Origin: Symbiodinium natans
Taxonomy: Eukaryota > Sar > Dinophyceae > Suessiales > Symbiodiniaceae
NCBI GenBank assembly: GCA_905221605.1
Contig: CAJNDS010002464.1
Span: 1-64,000, forward strand
Direction: 5' to 3'
Length of the DNA: 64,000 bases
Part shown: positions 11,854-24,236 of the stretch, piece after piece
Position numbering within the stretch: the first letter of the stretch is position 1
How the letters are laid out: the number at the start of each line of letters is the position of its first letter
Notes under the pieces: model-generated
What the model saw: only the letters and a program-made list of their open reading frames with translations
What the model was told of the DNA's origin: nothing
The model's database searches: none
Position numbers and translations under genes: made by a program

Positions 11854-12967
11854 GTGTAGAAAACCAGCCCTTAACACCTAAACCCGATTGATATAGAGCC
11901 GGTTCAGCTATCAACCCTGCCCCCACCCCCCTCCCCCCAGAAAAAAAAAAAAATACACCCTGAACCCTAAACCCTAAATCCTAAACCCTAAACCCTAAAC
12001 CCTAAACCCGAAACCCTAAACCCTAAACCCGTTCCAAAAACCCTTCCAAATCCTGGTTACAACCTCAAGCTCAGTCTCCTGGCCTGCGGCGCAGACCTTC
12101 TTCACCCTGAGGACGGCCGACGGCCGTCCTCCGACCAGGGAAGCCGGCAGAATGGGGAGGGTCTACGAAAATCAGGGACCCCAATATACACCCCCAAATA
12201 GTAGGCTTACCCTTTATAAGAAGACCCCCCCAATAAGGTACCCCCAAACAGCAGGATTTCCCTTGTAAGACATGAAGAATGACCCCAAAAAGGTACCCTG
12301 AAATGCCACTTTCCTTCGGGACCGACTCCGAATCCCAAAATTGGGGTCATATGCCCTATACTACAATAATCCCTACTCATCCCTATATGAACCCTTAAAT
12401 CCCCTTTAGGGTTCATCATTTTAACCTATACTAAGGCTAACATATCCCCTATCAAGGTATCTGAACCATCAAAGCTTTTTTTGGGGTTCATTTCGCCCCC
12501 AAGGTTGCGAATTCTTGCAGGGCAGTCCTGCGGCATCTTCGAGGATGTCGCCGCGCCTCTTGCAAGGAGGGTCTAGGGTTCAGGGTTTAGGGTTCAGGGT
12601 TTAGGGTTTAGGGTTTAGGGTTTAGGTTTAGGGTTTAGGGTTTAGGGTTTAGGGTTTAGGGTTTAGGGTGTTGGGAGCCCAGCTATTGGGTGGGGGACGT
12701 CGGGTTACGGACCTCTACAAGTACCAGCGTGCTGTCTAGTACCTAGGGCATTTCCGATTATTTTGTGTTGAATTTACCACCCTTCTGTTGTCACATCGCC
12801 TGGCCTCAGTGTGCCCGCCCTGACCTTGGCAAGTGAAAATGCAGCGCATGCACGTGCATGCAGCTCACGTGAGACCTCTGCTGTTGCGCATCACGTCTCG
12901 TGCCGCTCGTGCCAGCTTTTCTTGCTGTGTCAGAGTACATAACGACAGTCAGTATCCACAGTAACGA

Positions 12968-12980
12968 TCCGTGCAGAGAG

Positions 12981-13018
<38 letters not shown>

Positions 13019-13055
13019 CGAGAGGGGATAGAGAGAGAGAGAGAACGACAGATTC
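12968..13055 (+). repeat. (AG)n microsatellite
   Basis: A purine run dominated by GA dinucleotides with a few interruptions. Open frames crossing it consist of Arg-Glu or Leu-Ser dipeptide repeats and are artefacts of the repeat. Confidence 0.9.
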
Positions 13056-13516
13056 GGCCAGCGAGCAAAGCGAGGCTCCTCACAGTCTCGAAGTCCTCAC
13101 CACAAGAGATGCCCCCCCCCAGGTGTCTCAAGTCGTGTCTCAACGTGTCTGCGGGATCGGGGGGCTCACAGAGAATCCCGCGCCTGACCGCACCAGAATT
13201 AGGTGCCCAGGAGAGAGGACCTTGGCAAGAACTCAGCTTAACGCCCAGGAGTGTTGAGGGTTTGGGATCTTTGAAGCGGACAGCGCGTCGCACGCGAAGC
13301 CTGAGAAGCGCGAGAAGGCTCGGATCAAGTTCGCTGCGACTAGGTCTCAGGTTCCGACGAGCGCTCCAGTCTCATGCATGATGGAAATGCACTTCCTTAG
13401 CACTTCTTGCTGATGTTGATTGAGGGTGGGTTTAGGGCTTACAGGGCTTAGGGACTCAAATCTTCGCGTAGGGCATGGAACCTGCAAGATTCGGATCTCC
13501 GCTTCATGCTACAGTA

Positions 13517-13615
13517 AACCCCAAAAAAGTTGGAAACCTGTTAAGGACAAATAGTCCTGGGATTCCCTATACTTTACTCTTAGGGATTCAGGCTATGGAG
13601 TTTCCAACTTTTTGG
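13517..13615. repeat. Hairpin (MITE-like) element
   Basis: Inverted arms of about 17 bp ('aaaaaagttggaaac' on the left and its complement 'gtttccaactttttgg' on the right) enclose about 65 bp that also contains 'actttactcttaggg'. No coding capacity. It resembles a small non-autonomous inverted-repeat element. Confidence 0.6.
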
Positions 13616-13740
13616 CTTCTACCATAGGATATTTTGCACTGAGGATGACACCGCCTTCCACCAGCACTGGGCAGCGGCCAGTGTGGGCAACGATCAAATG
13701 GCCCATGCTTAAGTAAGCAACTGCTCCACACGCTCCACAT

Positions 13741-13842
13741 CGGTGGTTGTCAAAATTATGATCCCTTTTGGGGTACCCTAAATATTAGGTGCCGTAGTAT
13801 GATAGGGATCCAAAAAGGGACCATAACATTGACAACCACCCA
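13741..13842. repeat. Palindromic MITE-like element, ~100 bp
   Basis: Nearly the whole element is self-complementary: arms 'ggtggttgtcaa...atgatccctttt' and 'aaaagggaccat...ttgacaaccacc' flank a short centre with 'taaatattaggtgcc'. A relative lies at 59921-59978 ('gaattatgatcccttttggg' plus 'aatattaggtgccgta'), so this is a dispersed family. Confidence 0.7.
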
Positions 13843-15392
13843 CATAACATCGCCAAGCTTCATGGCTGCCCCTGGGCAGGAACTCGCATGTCAACACTGC
13901 GGAGGTCACACACTTCCCCTTTCGCTGCAGATTTCCCCTGTGGTTCTCTCGCTAGCTAGCTGATGCATCGAAGGGCCTGGATCCAAATGCAGGAACGCGA
14001 TGACCTCTGAGAAGCCACCACCGGCACCTTCGCAGATTGCAGGGTAGGCTCACCAGCAATTTCAGATGCTTGCTCACGGGCGCCAGCAGTAGAGTGAAGA
14101 ACTTCCATCAGCAATCTGCGTTCAGCTGTCAACAGGCTTCAATGGTCAGGTTCTGGACAGCAGGGTTCAGGGTGTAGGGTTTAGGGTGTAGGGTTGATAG
14201 GGCACACCTCGCCTCCGCAACTCAACCCGAAGCATCCCGATGCGAAACGTCCTTTCATAAGCAGGGCAGCAGAAATCACTTCAACTGCTCAGAACAGAGT
14301 ACAGAATGTTTGTGACCATATTCGCGACTCATTAGTGGCATTTGCCCCCTTGTGATTGCAGACCAAACCAAGCCCAAAAAATCGGGGAGATATGGGTATA
14401 ACCCCTATAACCCCTATGAAGGTATACGGACCATCCCTAAACCCCCAAATCCCAAAACCCAAAACCCCTTTTGAAACCATAAACCCCTAAACCCAAAACC
14501 CCTAAACCCTAAACCCTGGAGCTGTCTGTGAGATAAGGCACTTGCAAGCCAGTCGCCAATCCTGACGAGATGTTCGGGGGGAGGGGGCCCTAAACCTAAA
14601 CCCTGAACCCTAAACCCTCAACCCTAAACCCAGGGTTTATAGGGTTTAGGATTAGGGTTTAGGGTTTAGGATTTAGGGTTCAGGGTTTAGGGTTTAGGGT
14701 GGAGGGCCCAGGCTGAACTCTTGCACCAAGTGAAAGAGCGATGTCAGCAGACATCACCACCCTAAACCCTAAACCCTAAACCCTAAACCCTGAACCCTGA
14801 ACCCCAAACCCTAAACCCTGACTTGCCTGACGTCGGCCATGAGGGCTATCCCGCGCCGCTTCTCAAACACCTGACGGCGCAATTTGCAGAATGGCCCGAT
14901 AAAAACCCTCGGAAACAATCCCTGAATTCTGAGTTTAGGGTTTAGGGTTTAGGGTTTAGGGTTTAGGGTTTAGGGTTTAGGGTTTAGGGTTTAGGGTTTA
15001 GGGTTTAGGGTTTAGGGTTTAGGGTTTAGGGTTTAGGGTATGGTCCCCTTTTGAACCCTACAAGGGGAAATAAGGGGCCTACCTAGCTTCAGGTACCCAG
15101 GGTTGTAGGGATGAGGCTGAAGGGCTCCTAAACCCCAAAACCCTAAACCCTAAACCCTAAACCCTAAACCCTACACCCTAAATGCTGCCCATGGTGCTGT
15201 GGCCGTCGCAGGGAAGCAGTTGCCGTCGCTGGCACTGTCACCTACACAGCCATCTGCGCACGCGTGGAGCATCATGCGGCTTACTTCCGGGAAATAAGCG
15301 CCTAAGCGCTCACAACTTCTCGTTCAGCACTCTAAACCCTAAACCCTAAACCCTAAACCCTGAACCCTAAACCCTAAACCTGAACCCCAAAC

Positions 15393-15487
15393 CCGCCTAG
15401 GCTGTTGGCGGCATCCCCGACAGAACCCGCCAGCGCTGATGCGGCGTCGCCCACCATAGGAGCCGCTGCCTGGACGCCGCGCGACAT
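15393..15487 (-). CDS. Candidate exon, Ala/Gly-rich repeat protein
   Basis: In minus sense this spacer begins ATG and reads 'MSRGVQAAAPMVGDAASALA' and then 'GSVGDAANSLGG' up to the first unit of a telomere-like block. Similar Ala-rich peptides occur on the same strand at 15853-15942, 17081-17150 and 17630-17702, which argues for one repetitive protein encoded by several exons. Splice borders are not certain. No enzymatic domain is seen. Confidence 0.4.
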
Positions 15488-15852
15488 GATGAAAAGGAAC
15501 CTTGCTAATGTCGACTCAAAGCAATGATTTCTGTGATGAATGTTATGGATGAGTGGATGAACCAGGCCGAAAATAGCTGAGCAAATGGTCTGCCATGGAC
15601 CTTGAAGTGTTGCTAGGCTGCTGGTTTTCCGACTTTGGACAGCTTTTCCCATGCAACACTTGATGTGAGACCCTCGTGACCGATACAGCCGATGACCTCC
15701 GAGACGCACACGACTCGGAACGGCCTTTCCCTAAATCTCCCTAAGTATTGGGTGAACCTAAGCTGGCCGACGATCTCCCCTGCTCTTCTGCTCTAAACCG
15801 TAAACCCTAAACCCTAAACCCTAAACCCTAAACCCTAAACCCTAAACCTCAA

Positions 15853-15942
15853 GCTGCTCCTGGACAGCTTGGACTTTGTGTGAGCCATGGCCTGGGCCCC
15901 GCTCATGACGGCACCCGCTGCACTGGAGGCGGCATCCTGCCA
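15853..15942 (-). CDS. Candidate exon, Ala-rich repeat protein
   Basis: Minus-sense reading gives 'WQDAASSAAGAVMSGAQAMA', followed by Lys/Ser residues, then runs into a CCCTAAA block (TTTAGGG in transcript sense). The 'MSGAQA' core recurs at 17081-17150 ('AAMSGAQAAAPMVQDTF'). Borders are approximate. Confidence 0.35.
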
Positions 15943-16149
15943 CTTTGGAGGGGCTCATGAGAGTTGCTTGCCAGGTTTCTGGGGTGTAGGGTTCAGGGTT
16001 TAGGGTTCAGGGCTTAGGGTTTAGGGTTTATGGTTAGGGTTTAGGGTTTAGGGTTTAGGGGTTTCTGAGGGCTTATAGGAGTTTATAGGGGTTTATGAGT
16101 GTTGATGGGGGGTGATAGGGGCTTTTTGGGTTCATCGGGGTTTATAATC

Positions 16150-16850
16150 CGAGCATCTTTTTAATTGGCCCCCCCCCCCCCCCACCGCAATGAGAAAGGC
16201 AGGGCGCCGCAATAATAACACCATGGCAATGTACTGATTCGCTATTAAAAACAATAGGAATGTATTGAAAACACTAGGAATGTATCGAATCTCTAGTAAA
16301 ACTGAATAGCAGAGTATTGATTCGGAGCAGGACCCCCCCCCCAGGGCCTGCCATAATTGTGGTCCCTTTCTCTACATGTGGTGCTGTCTTTGCCGGGCAG
16401 ATCAGGGGTAGCTCAGGAAAGAATGAAAACTTCTCTTCTCCAGTACTCAGTAAGGCATCACATAAGGAATCCTAGCTTTCTGAAGGGCCTCAGCTTTTAG
16501 AGTACGGGTTTTTGACACCCCCCCCCCCCCCCAGAAAATGTTCTTTAAATGTGGTTGTATTTGCCGTATTTGCCCATACGAAAACCCCCCGTAATTGAAA
16601 GTACAGCAGTCTTGCCGCGGGATTGTTGACGAAAAACAATCTTTAAATGTGAAAATATTAAAAACTATACAAACAGATGCTCGGATTAAGGGTTGATAGG
16701 GGTTTCGAAGGGCCTATAAGGGTTTATCAGGGGTTTCTAGTTGAATTAGGGTTTTTTTAGGGGTGCAGAACTTTCTCTCAGGCGCTTCTCATGTGAACCC
16801 TGAAAGGGTTTAGGCTTACTTGGGAATGTAGGTAGTATATGGTATACGTA
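16150..16850. other. No gene seen; poly-C tracts and AT-rich spacer
   Basis: Contains three homopolymer C tracts (about 16170, 16335 and 16517) and degenerate repeats such as 'aggaatgtattgaaaacac'. No open frame of useful length, no RNA gene and no splice-bounded exon was found. Confidence 0.5.
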
Positions 16851-17080
16851 CCCTAAACCCTAAAACCCTATACCCCCCTCTCGGCTTTTGAGGGGGTTTA
16901 GGCGCTTGCAAGTTGATTTGTTGGCGCGTCCAGACGGCTAGCGACACCGGCAGAAACCCTGAACCTCGAAGCCGAAACCCTCGACCCTAAACCCAACCTT
17001 GAGCATTATGACCCCCTCAAGCCTCAACCCTCAACCCTTAACCCTAAACCCTAAATCCTCAACCCTAAACCCTAAACACT

Positions 17081-17150
17081 CAAAAGTGTCCTGCACCATC
17101 GGTGCCGCCGCCTGCGCGCCGCTCATGGCGGCCTCGGCCCCAGCCTCTCC
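17081..17150 (-). CDS. Candidate exon, Ala-rich repeat protein
   Basis: Minus-sense peptide 'GEAGAEAAMSGAQAAAPM' then 'VQDTFE', between a CCCTAAA block on the left and a TTTAGGG block on the right. It shares 'MSGAQA' and 'AAAPMV' with the exons at 15393 and 15853. Confidence 0.35.
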
Positions 17151-17629
17151 ACGCGGCTTAGGGTTTTGGGTTTAGGGTTCGGGGTTTGGGGTCTGGGGTC
17201 TGGGGTTTGGGGTTTGGGGTTTGGGGTGTGTAAAGGGTCAGGGAGGCACCTGAAATCAACTCTGGGATGCTCAAGCCAGGTGCTTCTGTTGCCCTCTGCT
17301 TCTGACCTTCCTCTCTCAACTTCCAGGATGGGCCAGTTTTCTTCCCTGCAACCCTCTTTAAAAGGCCCAGGCCCTTTAAATACAGCAGGGTTCTACCCTG
17401 TACCCCCCTTAAGGAGGCCCTTTATACAGTAGGGTTAATACCCTGCAACCCCTTAGAACGGCCCTTTAAGGGTTGATGATGGGGGATGATCAGGCCTAGC
17501 AAAGCACATCCGGGAGTTCTTGCAGTTCCTGGTGCGCAGCCGACGCTACGATGATTCGCCCTAAACCCTAGACCCTAAACCCTAAACCCTAAACCCTAAA
17601 CCCTAAACACCTTCTGTTCCGCGTTCTGC

Positions 17630-17702
17630 CCTGCTCCGCCTGTGCCGCGTTCCCGACCGCGGGGGCCGCGGCCGCTGCGCCTCCGAAGCTGACGGATGAC
17701 AC
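17630..17702 (-). CDS. Candidate exon, Ala-rich repeat protein
   Basis: Minus-sense peptide 'SSVSFGGAAAAAPAVGNAAQ', flanked by a CCCTAAA block on the left and a TTTAGGG block starting at 17715. Composition matches the neighbouring candidate exons. Exact splice borders are not determined. Confidence 0.35.
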
Positions 17703-19300
17703 GTGAGCTCAATTAGGGTTTAGGGTTTAGGGTTTAGGGCTTAGGGTTTAGGGTTTAGGTTTAGGGTTTAGGGTTTAGGGCTTAGGGTTTCGGGTTTGGG
17801 GTTTGGGGTTTAGGGTTTAGGGTTTCGGGCTTAGGGGTTAGGGTTTAGGGGTTAGGGTTTAGGGTTTAGGGTTTAGGGTTTTCGGGTTCGATTTCCGCTA
17901 ACTATACTAGCCGATATGTATAGGGGTTTACGATATTCGGGGTACCTTCTTGGGGTCCCTATTATAAGGGGATCTTGCTATTTTGGGGTGTGTATTCGGG
18001 CTCCCTTATGATCGTAAACGCCCATACTAGTCGATGCATACGAATTATGATCTTCACTTGTGTTGCTATTTGTAATTGCTGCCCTTGTTGTGATTGGAAC
18101 CTCTACATCTCCTAAGTGCCATCCACCTGTTTGGGGTGTTTAGGGTTTAGGGTTTAGGGCCCTAGTCTCTTTCAGGTTCCGCTGACTTGGCTCTCAGAGC
18201 GCGGGACAGTCAAGTTTGGGGTTTAGGGTTTGGCGTTTGGGGGTCTGGGGTTTGGGGTTTAGGGTTTAGGGTTTAGGGTTTAGGGTTTAGGGTTTAGGGT
18301 TTAGGGTTTAGGGTTTAGGGTTTAGGGCAAAAATGTCAACTGAACCCAGCCTGCGCCCATGGCATCGGTGAGGTCACCGCCCACCTGCCCTGCGCTGTAG
18401 GGCTTCCGCTTCAGCCGAGCTGTCACTAAACCCTAAACCCTAAACCCTAAACCCGAAACCCTAAACCCGAAAGCCTAAACCCTAAACCCTAACCCTAAAC
18501 CCTAAACACCCCAGGTTCCTTGATTCCCTGAAACCACCTTGCAAAAGCCCTTGGCATCCCATTGACGTCACATGACACAGCACCCGTCTCACGTCAAACA
18601 AATTTAGGGTTTAAGGGTTTAGGGTTTAGGGTTTAGGGTTTAGGGTTTAGGGTTTAGGGTTTAGGGTTTAGGGTTTCGGGTTTAGGGTTTAGGGTTTAGG
18701 GTTTAGGGTTTAGGGTTTAGGGTTTAGGGTTTAGGGTTTAGGGTTTAGGGTTTAGGGTTTAGGGTTTAGGGCAAAAATGTCAAACCCATCCCAGCCTGCG
18801 GCTTCCTGGAAGTCGAAGAACGTCGGACCCGGCTTGATGCTGCGACCTTCCACCAGGCCCGACCTTCCACTGCGAGTTTAGGGTTTAGGGTTTAGGGTTT
18901 AGGGTTTAGGGTTTAGGGTTTAGGGTTTAGGGTTTAGGGTTTAGGGATACTGAGAATCTTGGGCTAAGCCATGCAGCCGAAGGTTGGTGCGACGGTCTGA
19001 GAGGGCGGTGGCAGCGGACCTCCCATTTCCTGTGCTACTACACCCTAAACCCGAAACCCTAAACCCTAAACCCTCAACCCTAAACCCTAAACCCTAAAGC
19101 CCTAAACCTACAAGGCTCCGTACAGTGGGAGCCTGTAGGAAACACACCAAAAGCGGATCGCCGCACCCTCGGCCTGTCTTCTGGGCTCGGGTTCATGGAC
19201 TACACTACTCAGTTGCTTAGGGTTTAGGGTTTAGGGCTTAGGGCTTAGGGCTTAGGGTTTAGGGTTTAGGGTTTAGGGTTTAGGGCGTAGGGTTCAGAGC

Positions 19301-19416
19301 TTGCAGATGCTTGCAGCTGCTTGCAGGCATGACCAGGCCTCGGGTCAAAGAACGTGCGCAGCTGCGCGGCCCGATCCGCCTCGAAGCAAATGGGAAGCAG
19401 ACCTTTAGCCGCAACG
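19301..19416 (-). CDS. Candidate exon of unknown protein
   Basis: Minus-sense peptide includes 'VAAKGLLPICFEADRAAQLR' and 'TFFDPRPGHACKQLQAS', with good codon sense and no stops, bounded by a CCCTAAA block at its 5' side. The last telomere unit supplies a plausible acceptor (TTTAG|GG) with the frame open from it. I do not recognise a family with confidence. Confidence 0.35.
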
Positions 19417-21965
19417 GTAACCCTAAACCCTAGACCCTAAACCCTAGACCCTAAACCCTAAACCCTAAACCCTAAGCCCTACCACTGCCTACCACCACCA
19501 CCTAAACCCTAAACCCTAAACCCTAAACCCTAAACCCTAAACCCCAAACCCTAAACCCTAAACCCTGACAAAAACCACCAGGATGGGCGATGAGGCCTTG
19601 CAATCCCCATCATCAACCCCATAAAGGGCCTTTTTCGCTCCAGGGCATAATAGCCCGTAACTGTTTGACAAAACCACCCACCCTTACACATATAATGGCC
19701 CTAAACCCTAAACCCTAAACCCTAAACCCTAAACCCCCATTTTCGGAAACCCCCCAAAACTCAACGACAAACTGGAGTTTCAGGAGCCTTGCCGGTGCCG
19801 GACGCCGACCATAGCGGGGCCAGCTCCCTCGGCCACCAGATTTCCCACAAAGCACTGAGCACTGCATTAGGGTTTAGGGTTTAGGGTTTAGGGTTTAGGG
19901 TTTAGGGTTTAGGGTTTAGGGTTTAGGGTTTAGGGTTTAGGGTTTGGGGTTTAGGGTCTAGGGTCTAGGGTTTAGGGTTTAGGGTTTAGGGCTTAGGGCT
20001 TAGGGCTTAGGGCTTAAGGCTTAGGGCTTAGGGTTTAGGGTTTAGGTTTAAGATTTAGGGTTTAGGGTTTAGGGTTTAGGGTTTAGCGTTTAGGGTTTAG
20101 CGTTTAGGGTTTAGGGTCAAGGGGGCTATGCCCCCCCCGCCCCCCCAATGACCCTCCCCTCCCTTAAGAACCCGAATAGCACTCTTTCTCGCCGGTACCT
20201 TCTTCCAAGTCTTGAATATCGGGAAAGAGGGAGCTGAGATGCTCTTGAAAGCAACCTGAGATCCTAAACCCTAAACCCTACACCCTAAACCCTAAACCCT
20301 AAACAATAAACCCTAAACCCTAAACAATAAACCCTAAACCCTAAACCCTAAACCCCAGAAACCTGGAGACCGGGAAGGGCTCCGATTCAACCCTCAGTAA
20401 GGGGAGGTACTTGGAGGTTCATGGGGTTTAGGATTTGGGGGTAAGGGTTCAGGGTTTAGGGCTGCACTCCGCTTTTGCCGGTGGCTGTCAAGAACAAGAA
20501 ACGAAACTGTGGGGGGCGATGGTTATTTTCCCCATATTACAAGTCAGAGCAAACATTTCTCCCCATGTTTACTAGGAGCCCCTAAACCCTAAACCCTAAA
20601 CCCTAAACCCTAAACCCTAAACCCTAAACCCTAAAGCTCCGGCCTCACGGCCGCCTCTTGGGCCGCCCTTGGCGTAGGCCAGCCGGAGAGCACGTCACTG
20701 GGCGCCATGGCAGCCGGACGCCCGAAAAACGGGGCCACCCCTTTGTGCTTTCAGCGCTCAGGGGTTTCGGGTTTAGGGTTTAGGGTTCAGGTTAAGGGTT
20801 TATAGGGCTTTTTTGTTTGGAAGGACACGCCCAAAGGCCAAGCAGCGGCTTGCGAAGGTTGGGGACTCGGACCTCACGAACCTCGTGAGCTTCATGTCTC
20901 ATGTATAACCCCCTAAACCCTAAACCCTAAACCCTAAACCCTAAACCCTAAACCCTAAACCCTAAACCCTAAACCCTAAACCCTAAACCCTGTCAAGATT
21001 CATGCTCCCTGCGTCCGCAACGGTCCAGCAGAAACACTGCAAGGACATGCAGCCATATGAAGTCACATGAAGGCAGCACAGGGGTTGGCCCTCCCCTGTG
21101 CGGAGCTCTCAGCTTCGTTGGCAAGCTGAACTTCCGGGCCTAAACTGGCCTCAACCCCGAAGATCCCTAAACCGAACCCCTAAACCCTAAACCCTAAACC
21201 CTAAACCCTCAACCCTAAACCCTAAACCCTAAACCCTAAACCCTAAACCTCAACCCCAACGCAAGCCCCAAACCCCCGGTGACGCCTCCTGACACCCCTT
21301 ACCCATGAAGGGGCTTGGCCACTGGGAGCCTCCAACTTCTCCAGAGCAGGCACCTCAATCTGAAACGCCGCCTCCTGGAGCGGAGTGGGAACTTGGGGTG
21401 CAGGGTTTAGGGTTTCGGGGTTTAGGGTGGCAGGTGTAGGGTTTAGGGCGTGAGGATGCGAGCCTCCGTGGCAGCTGAGTCATAGTAGCATAGGTTCTAC
21501 GGCCCCAATTTTAGAGTTCATTTCGTCCCCAAGAATTGCTTCATCCCTAAACCCTAAACCCTAAACCCTAAACCCTAAACCCTAAACCCCAAACCCTAAA
21601 CCCTAAACCCTAGCATCTGCCGTTGAGATGCGCTGGAGAGATACGGACATGAAGAGCGTGGCTTGCCGTCTGCTGTGTGTGCTGGTATGCGTGAATCATT
21701 CATCATAGTCCCCCGAACCCCCCGAGTTCAAGGTTTAGGGTTTAGGGTTTCCCCCCCCCCCCCCCCCCCCAACAAAAAGTGTCGGTATCGGAACCGCATG
21801 ACGCAAGCGTGCGCGTGATAAACTGGCCTGACTTTGGCTGTACGAATGGGAGTTTTGAATCTTGCCCCCGTCCTCACTACTGCTAAAGTGTTGACAACGA
21901 CAGTGTACAACTACAGCTTGTTGATTTTTTTTTTCTGATTTTCCCTTCTGCTGAGGATCGTTTCA

Positions 21966-22070
21966 TCTACTATTTGCTAAGAACCCCAAAAGAATAAAAA
22001 CAATAATCCCGTAAGGAAGAATATGTTTTATTTTTTGGGGGGGAGTTCTTAAGCAATTAGTAGTCATGCT
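21966..22070. repeat. Hairpin element with 'tttgctaagaacccc' arms
   Basis: Left arm 'ctactatttgctaagaaccc' and right arm 'ggagttcttaagcaattagt' pair with a few mismatches around an AT-rich centre. A relative with 'atttgcttaagaaccc' and 'gtgcttaagcaaat' arms lies at 58271-58372. This indicates a dispersed inverted-repeat family. Confidence 0.6.
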
Positions 22071-22769
22071 TCGCATGGTTGGCCTACCACCTTCAAGATG
22101 AAAAAAGCAACCGTAGGGTTTAGGGTTTAGGGTTTAGGGTTTAGGGTTTAGGGTTTAGGGTTTAGGGTTTAGGGTTTAGGGTTTAGGGTTTAGGGTTTAG
22201 GGTTTAGGGTTTAGGGTAACTGCAGGCAGCTGGGATGTGCGGCTCCAACGGAACCGGCACACGGAAGCGCTACTGAAGCCAAACTATACCATGATGAAGC
22301 TACCTAAACCCTGAACCCTAACCCCTAAACCCTAAACCCCAAACCCTAAACCCCAAACCCTAAACCCTAAACCCTATAAACCCCCTAAACCCCCTAAACC
22401 CTAAACCCTAAACGTTTAGGGTTTAGAAACCCGTTCAAGCCGAACCCTCTGATACTGAGCCCACTAGGAGCACTCCTCTGCCAGCTGAGACCACTGCTGC
22501 AGAGTCGGTCTCGATTTGCACCTCTGTTTAGGGTTTAGGGTTTAGGGTTTAGGGTTCAGGGTTTAGGGTTTGGGGTTTAGGGAGTAGGGTTAGTTGTCCA
22601 GTAACCTGGGGGAATTAAGGGTTAACCTTTGGGATTCTAAGGGGATTACCCCAAAAAAAGGCTACAGGTTTACCTACTCTACTACTAGGTGGAGTGCTGA
22701 AGCGCGTGCATGCGCACAAGCATGCACACGCTGGAATCGGCCAGTTTCGGCTGACATGGGGGCTTTACG

Positions 22770-22862
22770 AGATATGATACTAGGGGGTACCTTCTTGGGG
22801 TCCTGTCTATAAGGGGATCCTACAGTACTACTTTGGGGGTCTAAAATTCGGGGTCCCCGATT
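22770..22862. repeat. Member of a dispersed 'GGTACC...GGATCC' repeat family
   Basis: Segment with 'ggggtaccttcttggggtcc', 'ataaggggatcc', 'tactttgggggtct' and 'ttcggggtcccc'. Related copies occur at 12175-12300 (reverse sense), 17930-18005, 30740-30800 and 58618-58702 (reverse sense). No coding capacity. Confidence 0.6.
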
Positions 22863-22864
22863 CT

Positions 22865-23650
22865 CCTAAGGCCGCCTATGTGATGCATCCACGGCGAGGC
22901 CCCGAGCATGCACACGGCACTGAGCAGCTTCTGCACGAGCTCCGTGTCCTTCAGCTCTGCAATGACCCGCACTGCCCGCACTGTGCTTTTTAACTCTGCG
23001 GCGATGACTCCACTTAGCTGGCGCCGGGCTAGGGGCCGAACGGCGGAAGGACTTCCGAAGCTGCAGGCCACTGAGCTTTGAGGGGCGAGCTTCGCATTCC
23101 CGCATGGAAAGGATCTTGGACCAAGACCTTCGTTGAGCAGGGGGGGGGGGGGGGGGGGGGGCGCTCTGACTACGTGTCTCCCCAGGTCGGGCACCCCACC
23201 TATCAGACTCATGAAAATCGCTCACGAGCCCCCAAATGTCATGCCCTGCTTCACAGGAACTGTGGACACCTGCCTCGCCAGCAGTGCCCAGCAGCTCGCC
23301 CGGCAGCGGTGCTCACTGCAAAGCAGGCCGTCTCTTTATTGGACAAATCCGCAGTCACAGAATTCCCGCAAGGATGGCTAGACTGCTGGCTTCAAGGGCT
23401 GCTAGGGGAGCATTCCTCGGAATCCTAGGTTGCGGGCGTAATTACTCTGGTTGACTGTCCTAGACAGGAGTTGCAACACAGAGCCCTCAGTCCTCCAAGT
23501 AGGTTGTAAGCAGACTTAAAACTTGGGGTTACAAGTACCCGTGAACCTCCCAGTCGAGGCCCTGATTTAGAGCGAACTACCATACATGAGCCCCCCCGCT
23601 GTGCTTGTTGCGACCTCTGCAGGACCTCGTCAAGGGCCTCCACCAGGCCC
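22865..23650. other. Unresolved spacer with poly-G tract; possible exon on minus strand
   Basis: Several short overlapping frames. The most protein-like is minus sense at about 22880-23025 ('AELKSTVRAVRVIAELKDTE' then 'LVQKLLSAVCMLG'), helix-forming, but without certain splice sites. A poly-G run of about 22 bases lies at 23140-23161. No family is recognised. Confidence 0.3.
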
Positions 23651-24001
23651 TGCCGATTTAGGGTTTAGGGTTTAGGGCTTAGGGTTTAGGGTTTAGGGTT
23701 CAGGGTTTAGGGTTCCGGATGGCCCTCCAAAGCCAGCGGAAATGCAGCACAACTCCGCGCAACTCTCGCCCCGTGCCTTCACGCATGCGGTGCAGTCCGC
23801 GTGAGTCTCCTGGCAAAACAAGTTGCTTCAGTCGGTAGCAGACGCTACCAGCGAAAGGGGACCCGGAGGGAGAAACACCCTGCGCGTATGCTAGGGCAAC
23901 GATCATCCCCAGAGGCCGCCGTATGAATCCAACTCGATTTGCCGTGCTGAACAGCAAAAAAACCCTAAACCCTAAACCCCCTGAACCCTAAACCCTAAAC
24001 C

Positions 24002-24236
24002 CTAAACCCTGAACAGCCGTGCGCTTCAAAGGTTCGAAGAGGTTCGAGGGAGGCTCGATGCAAATCGATCCCTCCCCGGTTTGCGCTGCGAGGTTTTTCT
24101 GCTCTTCGACTTTGGAGACCGACCGAGCTTTCATCCGCTTTGGAGATGTCCCCCCGCGCTTCGTCTCTAGCACTTGTTGGCAAACGTCTGCACTGCATAT
24201 TTGTGCATTGAGCTGCTGTGTCGATGCCATATTCAA
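24002..24236 (-). CDS. Candidate first exon of unknown protein
   Basis: Starts with ATG near 24236 and reads 'MNMASTQQLNAQICSADVCQ' then a basic and acidic stretch, entering a telomere-like block at its 3' end, where the first unit offers a GT (G|GTTTAGG). No domain is seen. The opposite strand is also partly open, so this is tentative. Confidence 0.3.
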
